A DNA stretch of 64,000 bases from Gardnerella piotii (GTDB taxonomy: Bacteria > Actinomycetota > Actinomycetes > Actinomycetales > Bifidobacteriaceae). The notes below the pieces were generated by a model. That model had not been told where the DNA came from. It saw only the letters and a program-made list of their open reading frames with translations, and ran no database searches. This document shows, in pieces, positions 49,307 through 56,984 of this stretch (within the stretch, counting starts at the first letter, position 1; each line of letters starts with the position of its first letter). Where the stretch lies: positions 1 through 64,000 of the forward strand of contig NZ_QJUV01000001.1 of the NCBI RefSeq assembly GCF_003397585.1. Reading direction: 5' to 3'. The position numbers and the translations under genes were made by a program.

Positions 49307-51703
49307 TTACGCGCGCTTCCCTTTCAACGCTGTTAGCGCCCACAAAATAGACACAACATCAATCATCTCTTGCATCATAGCTCCAAGAACGGCAGGAATC
49401 AGCCCAAAAGCAGCCGCAATCATGCTTATAACAGCCAAACCAATTCCCAACATAACAGCTTGAATCATAACTCTCTTCGTGTGTTTTGCAACGCTTACAG
49501 CGTTTGCTACAGCATAAATGTTGTTGTTCATAATAACAACTTGCGCGCACTCAGAAGCCGCTGTATCCGTGCCATCTGTTAAAGCCACGCCAATGTTTGC
49601 TGCAGCCAAAACTGGAGCATCGTTTACGCCATCCCCAACCATCATTGTTACGCGCTTATCTTTTTTCTTATGCATAAAGCTGCTAAAACTGCCAAAACTG
49701 CCAAATCTGCCGCAATCTTCTTCGCTTTTATAACCGCTATAGTGCTGTTTTATGCACTCAAGCTTATCTTGTGGCAGCAAATTAGCCTTTACTCGCTCAA
49801 TACCAACGCTTTTTGCTATTGTTTGAGCAGCCTGCAAGCCGTCTCCTGTGAGCATGCTTATTGAACGAACGCCAAGCTCCTTTAGCTTTTGGATCGTTGA
49901 TTTTGCATTTTCTCGAGGCACATCTTTTAGAACAATTCGCCCAACAAGTTTGCCATCAAAAGAAACGTATGTTGCCATTTCGTCGGCAGAAAGCTCTTCA
50001 AAATTGATTTCTATTTTTGATACATTTTCTACATTTTTTACATCTTCTGCATTTTCTATATTTTTTATATTTTCTACATTTGCGCGTGTGGCTTTATCTT
50101 CGGTTGCTTGCGACTTTTCCTCGAGGCAGCCAGCTGGCGCATTCAAAACGTAGCTTTTTCGCCCAACTCTAACGTTTACGCCATCCACGCTTGCGCATAT
50201 ACCTTGGCCAGCAGTTTCTTTAACACCTCTTATAACTGGATATTCGCGCACGCTTGGAAGTTGCGGAACAGCGGATGGATGCGTGTTTTGCCAAAGATCC
50301 GCGCCAGCTTTTGCAATTCCTCCTGCAAGAATGTGCTGCGAGTAGGTTTCCAAAACGCCTGCAAACATTAGTATTCTATTTTGCAACTCGCTATTTTCTT
50401 GATTTTCCTGATTTTCGCTATCTTTATGATTCGCTAAATCCACTCTAACAACTTGAGGCTGCTTAACAGTAAGCGTTCCTGTTTTGTCGAAGAAAACATC
50501 ACTTACACAACTTAATTGCTCTAAAACATCCTGACTTTTTACAACAATCCCAAGCTTTGCAAGTCTTCCTGTTCCTGCCATAAATGCCACTGGCACGGCG
50601 ATTAATAGCGGGCAAGGCGTAGCTAGCACCAACACTTGCGCAAATCTTAAAGCCTGACCAGATGCAGCCCAAGCGCTAAATGCAATCACAAAAGAAATCA
50701 CCGTAAAAGGAACGGAAAGCATATCCGCAAATCGAACCACAGCAGCCTTGGAACTTCTTGCAGATTCAACCAACTTCATGATTTTTTGATATTGCGAATT
50801 CTCCGATAACTTAGTTACGCGCATAATCAAAACAACGCCGCCATTTACGCATCCAGACAACACTTGCGCGCCAGCAAACACTTCGCGCGGAAGCGACTCG
50901 CCATTTATTGCGCTTGTGTCTAAAACCGCAGAACCGCTTAAAAGCTGGCCGTCTACTGGAACTGTTTCTCCTGGAAGAACAACTATTACATTGCCGATTT
51001 TTAGATCTTCCACTGGAACTGTTTTGTATCTTTGCAATTGGCTAGAAGACTTTACATCTTGCAATATTGGGCATTCTTTAGAGTTATTGTTACATTTTTT
51101 ACACGATTCACAACTAGTAAAATCTTTAGGTTCTTGCAACACCACTATCGAAGATTCATCGCTGACTTTTCTAAAATGACTATGATCAAGCAGAGCACAT
51201 TGCTCACAAGATTCACCGCACACTATTCCAGGAAGTGTCATTAAATGCGCGGTTTGAGGAGACGCATTTACTAAAAGAGATAGATTTTTCTGCGCTGCAT
51301 CTTGCGCAAAGTCTTCGATTGCCTCTCCTGTAAACACCATTACAACAATCAAATAACTTGCCCAAAATTCGCCTATACAAAGCGTTGCAAGCAATGCAAC
51401 AAACGCAAGCAAGTCAATTCCAAGTGTGCCATGCATTAAATCATCAATCATACTTAAAAGCGACTTAACACATGTGTATAAAACTAAACATGTTATTATA
51501 CTTTGCCCGATTGTAAGGCTTATTTGCACATTAAAATCAAAATTTATCAATGAAAATAGGTAATTTAACGTCTTGCTTATAGCTTTGCAAAAATCGAGTA
51601 TAAAAGTCAGATTTCTAGAATAAAACGCCGCAATAAACGGGAACAAAACTAAAACTATTACTAATTGAGGAGCACGACGGCAATACGATAAAAGTTTACG
51701 CAT
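49307..51703 (-). CDS. Heavy-metal P1B-type ATPase with Cys-rich insert
   Basis: A 798-residue metal-transporting ATPase. It has the actuator motif NGES, the ion-channel motif ATPCPLLIAVPVAF (CPL rather than CPC), phosphorylation site FDKTGTL and the hinge GDGVNDAPVLAAANIG. There is no N-terminal CxxC metal domain; instead, a ~55-residue insert (about 160-220) after the first pair of channel spans has many Cys (CGESCEQC, SCESCKKCNN, SKECP). Zn, Cd or Co export is plausible, given the CPL motif. A second low-complexity insert (IKNIENAEDVKNVENV) comes from an AT-rich imperfect repeat at 50010-50090. AAGGAAA precedes the ATG. No metal regulator gene is adjacent. Confidence 0.87.
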   Translation of the reverse strand: MRKLLSYCRRAPQLVIVLVLFPFIAAFYSRNLTFILDFCKAISKTLNYLFSLINFDFNVQISLTIGQSIITCLVLYTCVKSLLSMIDDLMHGTLGIDLLAFVALLATLCIGEFWASYLIVVMVFTGEAIEDFAQDAAQKNLSLLVNASPQTAHLMTLPGIVCGESCEQCALLDHSHFRKVSDESSIVVLQEPKDFTSCESCKKCNNNSKECPILQDVKSSSQLQRYKTVPVEDLKIGNVIVVLPGETVPVDGQLLSGSAVLDTSAINGESLPREVFAGAQVLSGCVNGGVVLIMRVTKLSENSQYQKIMKLVESARSSKAAVVRFADMLSVPFTVISFVIAFSAWAASGQALRFAQVLVLATPCPLLIAVPVAFMAGTGRLAKLGIVVKSQDVLEQLSCVSDVFFDKTGTLTVKQPQVVRVDLANHKDSENQENQENSELQNRILMFAGVLETYSQHILAGGIAKAGADLWQNTHPSAVPQLPSVREYPVIRGVKETAGQGICASVDGVNVRVGRKSYVLNAPAGCLEEKSQATEDKATRANVENIKNIENAEDVKNVENVSKIEINFEELSADEMATYVSFDGKLVGRIVLKDVPRENAKSTIQKLKELGVRSISMLTGDGLQAAQTIAKSVGIERVKANLLPQDKLECIKQHYSGYKSEEDCGRFGSFGSFSSFMHKKKDKRVTMMVGDGVNDAPVLAAANIGVALTDGTDTAASECAQVVIMNNNIYAVANAVSVAKHTKRVMIQAVMLGIGLAVISMIAAAFGLIPAVLGAMMQEMIDVVSILWALTALKGKRA

Positions 51704-51948
51704 ACACTTTCCTTACGCTGATCAGGCTAACTGCGCTAAACGCTGCTAACACACGATTTCACGCCTTGTTAACCCATTGAGCAGCTATTTATAACAGCAA
51801 ACTCAATACACGGCGTAAAGATACTTATGTTTATTTGTTAATGAATATATTAACAACAACCATTGATGAGAAGCGTTCTCATATAACAAGACGCGCGCAA
51901 ACACAAGGAGCACGCACAAAACACAATACGGACCCCATGCATGAAAAA

Positions 51949-51976
51949 AGGGCTTCTAGCGATTTGCTAGAAACCC
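51949..51976 (-). terminator. Terminator of the tRNA-Ala/tRNA-Ile transcript
   Basis: On the minus strand AGGGTTTCTAGC pairs with GCTAGAAGCCCT (one mismatch) across a four-base loop, followed by TTTTTTTC. It lies seven bases after the 3' end of tRNA-Ala. Confidence 0.9.
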
Positions 51977-51982
51977 TATTTG

Positions 51983-52055
51983 TGGAGCTAAGGAGACTCG
52001 AACTCCTGACCCTCTGCTTGCAAAGCAGATGCGCTACCAGCTGCGCCATAGCCCC
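51983..52055 (-). tRNA. tRNA-Ala (anticodon TGC)
   Basis: The acceptor GGGGCTA pairs with TAGCTCC (one G-T), discriminator A. The anticodon loop TTTGCAA in stem TCTGC/GCAGA gives TGC. CCA is not encoded. It is the second gene of a tRNA pair. Confidence 0.97.
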
Positions 52056-52083
52056 ATTCGAAAGAATGATGTTCATTCTATCG

Positions 52084-52157
52084 TGGGCCCGGGAGGACTT
52101 GAACCTCCGACCTCATCCTTATCAGGGATGCGCTCTAACCACCTGAGCTACGGGCCC
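52084..52157 (-). tRNA. tRNA-Ile (anticodon GAT)
   Basis: The acceptor GGGCCCG pairs with CGGGCCC, discriminator A. The anticodon loop CTGATAA gives GAT. CCA is not encoded. It lies 28 bases before tRNA-Ala, and both share one terminator. This Ile-Ala pair usually sits in rRNA spacers but here is free of rRNA genes. Confidence 0.97.
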
Positions 52158-52254
52158 AACTTGTATGTTGAAAACATACAAGTAGTTAGATTAGCACAGA
52201 CACAGAAAATGTCAAATAGCAAATCTAAGCGTGTCGCAAAATTATTCTACAAAA

Positions 52255-52734
52255 TTATTCTAAATGGCTACGCATAAACCACTGGAACTTTTCAAGCTGC
52301 TGAACATGGTCTTGAATAATGTTTGAGCTAACAATATCAAGATCATCAAGCTGCGCAATGGCATTCCTATCGTCCGCAATCATATCGTTGTAATACTCAA
52401 TTAATGCTTGCAAATACTCTTTGGTAGACTTTCTACCACTAAGAGCAAAACGCTTCCAAGTGCGCGAAGCTACAACATCGTCTGCACGACCCAATGGCGA
52501 GCCTCCAAGCGTTGCAATTCGCTCAGCTGTTTCATCTGCTTGAGCCAAAACTTCTGCAACTTGAGGGTCAAGCATTTCGTGAACTGCAATAAAGTCTGAG
52601 CCCGTAACATTCCAATGCGCATGCTTTAAGACTAAAGCAGCTTCCTGCTCGTGGCTTAAGCGATTTTGCAAAACCGCAATAGCTTTCTCGCTAGAAACTT
52701 CGTCTAAACCTGGCACAATATGCATTAAAGCCAT
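52255..52734 (-). CDS. dps: Dps family ferritin-like DNA-protecting protein
   Basis: A 159-residue four-helix protein that forms hollow 12-mers storing iron and shielding DNA under oxidative or starvation stress. The ferroxidase signature is present: LKHAHWNVTG (His ligands), AVHEMLDPQVAEVLAQADETAERIATLGG (Asp/Glu ligands). The C-terminus (FQWFMRSHLE) is standard. The start at 52734 is set by GGAGG six bases upstream; the longer frame to 52746 is not used. It follows the CNNM gene by 27 bases on the same strand. Confidence 0.95.
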   Translation of the reverse strand: MALMHIVPGLDEVSSEKAIAVLQNRLSHEQEAALVLKHAHWNVTGSDFIAVHEMLDPQVAEVLAQADETAERIATLGGSPLGRADDVVASRTWKRFALSGRKSTKEYLQALIEYYNDMIADDRNAIAQLDDLDIVSSNIIQDHVQQLEKFQWFMRSHLE

Positions 52735-52761
52735 AGTATCCTCCATTTTTGCTATTTTTTA

Positions 52762-54093
52762 TTAATTTTTATTATTGATTTTGTTCAAATCTTTATTTTG
52801 CTCTGTTTTTCTAACTTCAATCGTAGCAATTCTACGACCATCCACTTCTGCAACAGTCATATCGTAGCCGTCTGCATCGTGCAAAACAGCACCAACCTTG
52901 CCCATGGAGCCTGTACGAGCCAAAAAATACCCTGCAACCGTTTCGTAAGGGCCATCTTCCAATTCGATTCCAGTAACGTCTGCAAAGTCTTCAATCGTCA
53001 TTCCGCCGTCAACAGTAGCCACTCCGTTTACAAACGCCGTAGACTTACTATCGCGGGTTAAATCAGACTCATCTGGCAAGTCGTACTCGTCTCGAATATC
53101 TCCAACAAGCTCCTCGGTCATGTCTTCAAGAGTTACAATGCCATCCGTTCCACCATATTCGTCAATAACAACCGCAAGATGAACCCCTCGCTTTCTAAGA
53201 AGCTCAAGACTTGGAAGCAACTTAGACGTTCCAGGAAGACTTATTCCCTCTCTAGTTACGTCTGCTACTGTTTTTGCGTTTGGATCTTTAACGTCCAGCA
53301 AATCTCGAACGTGAACAAATCCAATAACATCATCAAAATCCTTGCCTGTTACTGGGTACCTAGAATACGGAAGCTCGCGAATCTTTGCAGCAGCATCTTC
53401 TAAGCTTAGTGAGCCATCCAAAAACTCAACGTCCGCACGAGGACGCATGACTTCTGCAACAATCGTCTCTGAAGCGTCAAAAACATCGTCTAAAATAGTG
53501 CGCTCATCTTGGCTAAGTTTTTTATTGGAATTAACCAAAACGCGCAACTCTTCGTCGGAAACTTCACTTTCTTTTTCGTTTGGATCAAACCCAAGCAAGC
53601 GCACAAAACCGTTGGTATTCTTAGCAATCAGCCATATTAAAGGCTTGCATATTTTAGAAAACACGTCTACTGCAGGAACAACAGCCCTTGCGATTTGCTC
53701 CGATCGCTGCATTGCGATTCTTTTTGGAACAAGCTCAGAAATTACGATTGAAAAATAAGATATTATAAGCGTTAAAACAATAGTCGTAAGCGGGCCTGCT
53801 ACATGTTTTGAAACACCCCAAGACTCCACTAATGGCACAACATGAGGCGCTATTGCAGATTCGCCAAAAGATGCCGAAAGAAAACCAGAAAGCGTAACTC
53901 CAATTTGAAGAGTGGAAAGAAAAGTGTTTGGATCGCGGGCGATTTTTGCTACGCGCGCCCCTCTCGCATCCTGCGATTCCATGCGATCCAACTGCGACGA
54001 TCGCAAGTTAACAAGCGCAAGTTCGGTTGCTGCAAATATGGAACCAAACAAAAGGAACACAACAATGAGTGCAATGTTAAAACCCAACGACAT
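52762..54093 (-). CDS. CNNM/CorC-type membrane protein (DUF21, CBS pair, transporter-associated domain)
   Basis: A ~443-residue membrane protein of the HlyC/CorC family, linked to Mg2+ or Co2+ efflux and transport. Order: DUF21 with four spans (1-~190, ending ELVPKRIAMQRSEQIA), a CBS pair (~215-330, with PRADVEFLDGSLSLEDA and IDEYGGTDGIVTLEDMTEE), and a C-terminal CorC_HlyC domain (GGMTIEDFADVTG, ETVAGYFLARTGSMG). I prefer the ATG at 54093 over 54135, because the first span follows directly, although its ribosome site is weak. It probably shares a transcript with dps. Confidence 0.9.
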   Translation of the reverse strand: MSLGFNIALIVVFLLFGSIFAATELALVNLRSSQLDRMESQDARGARVAKIARDPNTFLSTLQIGVTLSGFLSASFGESAIAPHVVPLVESWGVSKHVAGPLTTIVLTLIISYFSIVISELVPKRIAMQRSEQIARAVVPAVDVFSKICKPLIWLIAKNTNGFVRLLGFDPNEKESEVSDEELRVLVNSNKKLSQDERTILDDVFDASETIVAEVMRPRADVEFLDGSLSLEDAAAKIRELPYSRYPVTGKDFDDVIGFVHVRDLLDVKDPNAKTVADVTREGISLPGTSKLLPSLELLRKRGVHLAVVIDEYGGTDGIVTLEDMTEELVGDIRDEYDLPDESDLTRDSKSTAFVNGVATVDGGMTIEDFADVTGIELEDGPYETVAGYFLARTGSMGKVGAVLHDADGYDMTVAEVDGRRIATIEVRKTEQNKDLNKINNKN

Positions 54094-54197
54094 ACTTGCT
54101 ATCTTAGTTGAATTTAGCGCATATAAAAAGTGCATATAAAAGCAATATTAATATTAATAATGTTGATAATATGCGGATAATAAACAAATACACGCAA

Positions 54198-55013
54198 TCA
54201 AGTTCTATAGAAATACCCCGAAGGCGCTTTATTCAAAACGCTAGCGGATTCAACTTTAAGAACAATTCCATCTTGCGAGTAACCTTTTAGCCCAACTTTT
54301 CCAAGAGCTATTTTGGCTTTAACAACAACCCACTGATGCTGCGAAAACTGCAAATTTTTGGGCATTTGTGCAACAAAACCAAATGGGCTCATATCTAAAA
54401 TGCAACAAGACATAAACTGCCTAGATATGCGAACCTGATCTTTAGAAAGCGTAGATTCTTTGCTTACAAACCCTTTTACAACAATCGTATAATCTTTGTA
54501 TTTATCAAAATTATGGTCAATTTCGTTGTACCAATTGCCAAAATCATCGTCTGAAACAACAATTTTTTTATTAACTACATCTAATCCGCTTAAATTTTTT
54601 TTATTATTTTTACGATTAGACGCGATTGCTATTGCGCGACCAGACGCATATTCGTCAAAACCTGCAGACTTTAAAGAACCGCCACCCAGTGCAGATTGAG
54701 ACATTTGCAATGGGATTAAAATAATAAGCATTGGCGCTACGATTGAAACCATTATTTTTTTGCAATCTTTAACACGTGCAGAAAAAAGTCCAAACAGTGA
54801 GCAAATCCCCAAAACAAAAAGCAAAATCGCAGCAAAAATAAGATAAGCAAAGGCACGCGGAGTAGTTAAAATTGCGTAAGAGCCGCTCAGCGCACTGTGC
54901 ATTAAAGTTGCAGAAAAACAAAATAAGCACAACGCTTGAATAATACTTGCAAATGTTATTTTTTTAGACAATTTTGCAGAATTTGCAGAATTTATAATCA
55001 CAGCATCACTCAC
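54198..55013 (-). CDS. DUF1980 (TIGR03943/YcgQ-like) membrane protein
   Basis: A 271-residue protein with about three N-terminal spans (residues 20-110) and a C-terminal soluble beta domain (IVVKGFVSKES, RQFMSCCILDMSPFGFVAQ, WVVVKAKI). This matches the YcgQ-like partner of YraQ-type permeases. The start GTG at 55013 overlaps the permease stop as GTGA, so translation is coupled; the longer frame to 55109 lies inside the permease gene. In other bacteria the pair is linked to metal homeostasis, zinc in particular, by comparative genomics; no Zur-like box is visible here. A CC pair in the soluble domain could bind metal. Confidence 0.8.
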   Translation of the reverse strand: MSDAVIINSANSAKLSKKITFASIIQALCLFCFSATLMHSALSGSYAILTTPRAFAYLIFAAILLFVLGICSLFGLFSARVKDCKKIMVSIVAPMLIILIPLQMSQSALGGGSLKSAGFDEYASGRAIAIASNRKNNKKNLSGLDVVNKKIVVSDDDFGNWYNEIDHNFDKYKDYTIVVKGFVSKESTLSKDQVRISRQFMSCCILDMSPFGFVAQMPKNLQFSQHQWVVVKAKIALGKVGLKGYSQDGIVLKVESASVLNKAPSGYFYRT

Positions 55014-56143
55014 AGCATTACTCCCCACGCAAAATGAACAATAAGCGCAGCAAACAAGCAGAACACAACAATCGTTGCAATTAAGCGCAAAACAAAGCCA
55101 GTTTTGCAATCTTCAACAAGCATAAGCGTGTTTTTTATGTCTAGCATTGGCCCAAAAAGTAGAAAAACAATTACCGAACTCATTGGAAGAGAAGAAGCCA
55201 AAGAGCGAGCGATTACAGCGTCGGAACTGGAGCAAAGTGAACTTGCGTACGCTATTAGCATCATTGCTGGAATCGCAACAAAAACAGTTGTTGTATTAAC
55301 TTTTGACGCAGGATCTGCACCAAGCCAAACTCGAATAATCGAAGCTACTATTGTTCCAAACAAAATTATTGGCATTAGTCGCATAAAATCTGAATAAATG
55401 TGATGTGCGTAAGTTTTCAAACTATTTTTAATATCAGACTTAAAGCTGGAAGAATTTTTATACGAAGAATTGCCACTTTGCAACTTATTGAAATCTGCGC
55501 ACGCTGCACAATCAACACAATCCGCGCGAACTTTTTCCAATACATTCTGCCTTAAAACTTGCGACTTTACGGGAAGAATCACAAAACTAACACCCACTAA
55601 AAGAGCAACACCAACACCCAAAGCCACTCGAGTTACAGCAACTGCTGGAACGTCTGCAAAAGCATACCAAGTGGCCCAAATAGAAACAGGATTTACTACT
55701 GGCACAGCGCACAAAAACGTTACAGCACAAGGCAAAGGCAGCTTTCTAGCAACAAGACGAGAAAAAGTTGGCACAACAACACAATCGCAAACAGGAACGC
55801 ACACACCTGCAAGAATCGCAGCCAAAAAGCCGTTTGCAATAGACTTTGGAGCGTGTTTTTCAATAAAATCTTCCGTAACCCATGTTTCTACAGCAGCAGA
55901 AACAAGAACACCAATTAACGTAAAGGGAACGGCTTGCAAAAGTAGCCCCGAAACACCCCTAATAACAGTGTTTACAGGCAGCCACGGGTTGCGTGCTTGC
56001 AATGCTGGGGCCATGGCAATAATAAGAGCCGCAAAAGGCACTCCTGCAATCAAATATAGATAGTTTGCAGAATTTGCTTGTTTTGCTTTACTTGCTTTTT
56101 CTACTTGGATAGTTGTTTTTGCTTCGATTTCTGTTTTTAGCAT
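55010..56143 (-). CDS. YraQ/DUF318 family permease
   Basis: A 377-residue membrane protein with about eight to ten spans in two halves. The family hallmark appears near residue 110: LAGVCVPVCDCVVVPTFSRL and then PLPCAVTFLCAVPVVNPVSIWATW, with Cys residues that could coordinate a metal or metalloid, as in ArsP-like permeases. The second half has CSSSDAVIARSL, a degenerate copy of the same element. A Cys-containing loop (CVDCAACADF, residues ~222-231) lies between. Its ATG overlaps the carbonic anhydrase stop by seven bases. Substrate is not established; a metal or small-molecule exporter is the usual guess. Confidence 0.85.
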   Translation of the reverse strand: MLKTEIEAKTTIQVEKASKAKQANSANYLYLIAGVPFAALIIAMAPALQARNPWLPVNTVIRGVSGLLLQAVPFTLIGVLVSAAVETWVTEDFIEKHAPKSIANGFLAAILAGVCVPVCDCVVVPTFSRLVARKLPLPCAVTFLCAVPVVNPVSIWATWYAFADVPAVAVTRVALGVGVALLVGVSFVILPVKSQVLRQNVLEKVRADCVDCAACADFNKLQSGNSSYKNSSSFKSDIKNSLKTYAHHIYSDFMRLMPIILFGTIVASIIRVWLGADPASKVNTTTVFVAIPAMMLIAYASSLCSSSDAVIARSLASSLPMSSVIVFLLFGPMLDIKNTLMLVEDCKTGFVLRLIATIVVFCLFAALIVHFAWGVML

Positions 56144-56796
56144 GACAACACTTCCACCAAGCCGTCACTCATTCGATACCTTGCTCCAACAAGCATCAAA
56201 GCGTCTTTGAAAACAGCTTCGCGAATTATTTGTGATTTTTCGCAAATTTCAGCCAAAATATTAGACACGTGAATACGTTCAATATCATCTGTATCTAAAT
56301 TTTCCTCAACACCTGCGAGCGCAGCAGGACCTAAAGAACGCAGCAATATTGACTCGCTCGACTCAATTATTTCGTTTGTTTTATCTTCGCCGTATTCAGA
56401 AACCAGCTTTTGCACATTCGGCAAAACAGCCTGTACGGCGCCGCAATGCTCATGCCCAAGCACAGCCAACACTTTTACTCCCAAATCACTTACAGCGTAT
56501 TCTAGCGAAGCTATTACGGCATCATCCAACACTTCTCCAGCTGTGCGAACAGAAAAAATATCGCCCAAACCAGCATCGAATATAAATTCTGGAGCAACTC
56601 GCGAATCTGCGCAAGAAAGCACAACAGCTCCAGGATGCTGACCGTCAATAAGTTTCATGCGCGATTCTGAATTTACGCCTGCATGCTCTGAATTGCCGTC
56701 TGCAAATTTGCGATTCCCTGCGAGCATTGCGTTTAATACCGATGTAGCTAAAACTGAATCTTCATTAGCAAAATCTTCGCTGACTTCTTCTTGCAT
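56137..56796 (-). CDS. Beta-class carbonic anhydrase
   Basis: A 219-residue zinc enzyme that interconverts CO2 and bicarbonate. Zinc ligands and the catalytic dyad are in SCADSRVAPE (Cys, Asp, Arg) and LGHEHCGAVQAV (His, Cys). It lies directly upstream of ppc's terminator on the same strand and begins the operon with the permease and DUF1980 gene. Bicarbonate made here could feed the PEP carboxylase encoded next door. The operon link to a metal-type permease pair is unusual: it may reflect zinc supply to the anhydrase. Confidence 0.93.
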   Translation of the reverse strand: MQEEVSEDFANEDSVLATSVLNAMLAGNRKFADGNSEHAGVNSESRMKLIDGQHPGAVVLSCADSRVAPEFIFDAGLGDIFSVRTAGEVLDDAVIASLEYAVSDLGVKVLAVLGHEHCGAVQAVLPNVQKLVSEYGEDKTNEIIESSESILLRSLGPAALAGVEENLDTDDIERIHVSNILAEICEKSQIIREAVFKDALMLVGARYRMSDGLVEVLSC

Positions 56797-56926
56797 TATT
56801 ACCTCCTACACTGGCATTGGCAATATTTTCAGTTGCTTAAAGTGTAAAATTTTTGACTTAAAATATATTGTATCTTTCGCAGTAAATAAGAATTTTGTTT
56901 AAGAATATAAGCCTATTATCAAAAAA

Positions 56927-56958
56927 GCTCCCGTATTGCAATTCGCAAATACGAGAGC
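56927..56958 (-). terminator. Rho-independent terminator of ppc
   Basis: On the minus strand GCTCTCGTATT pairs with AATACGGGAGC (one mismatch) across a 10-base loop, followed by TTTTTTGAT. It lies 27 bases after the ppc stop. Confidence 0.9.
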
Positions 56959-56984
56959 CTTCTTGATTCAGTAATTTATTAAAA

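Noticed and set aside
50010..50090. Frameshift-prone repeat breaking the heavy-metal ATPase
   Set aside because: The AT-rich repeat is in-frame throughout and the downstream domain is intact, so the gene looks functional.
56797..56926. Zur box upstream of the carbonic anhydrase operon
   Set aside because: No palindrome of the TGAAAATGATTTTCA type is present; the region is only AT-rich.
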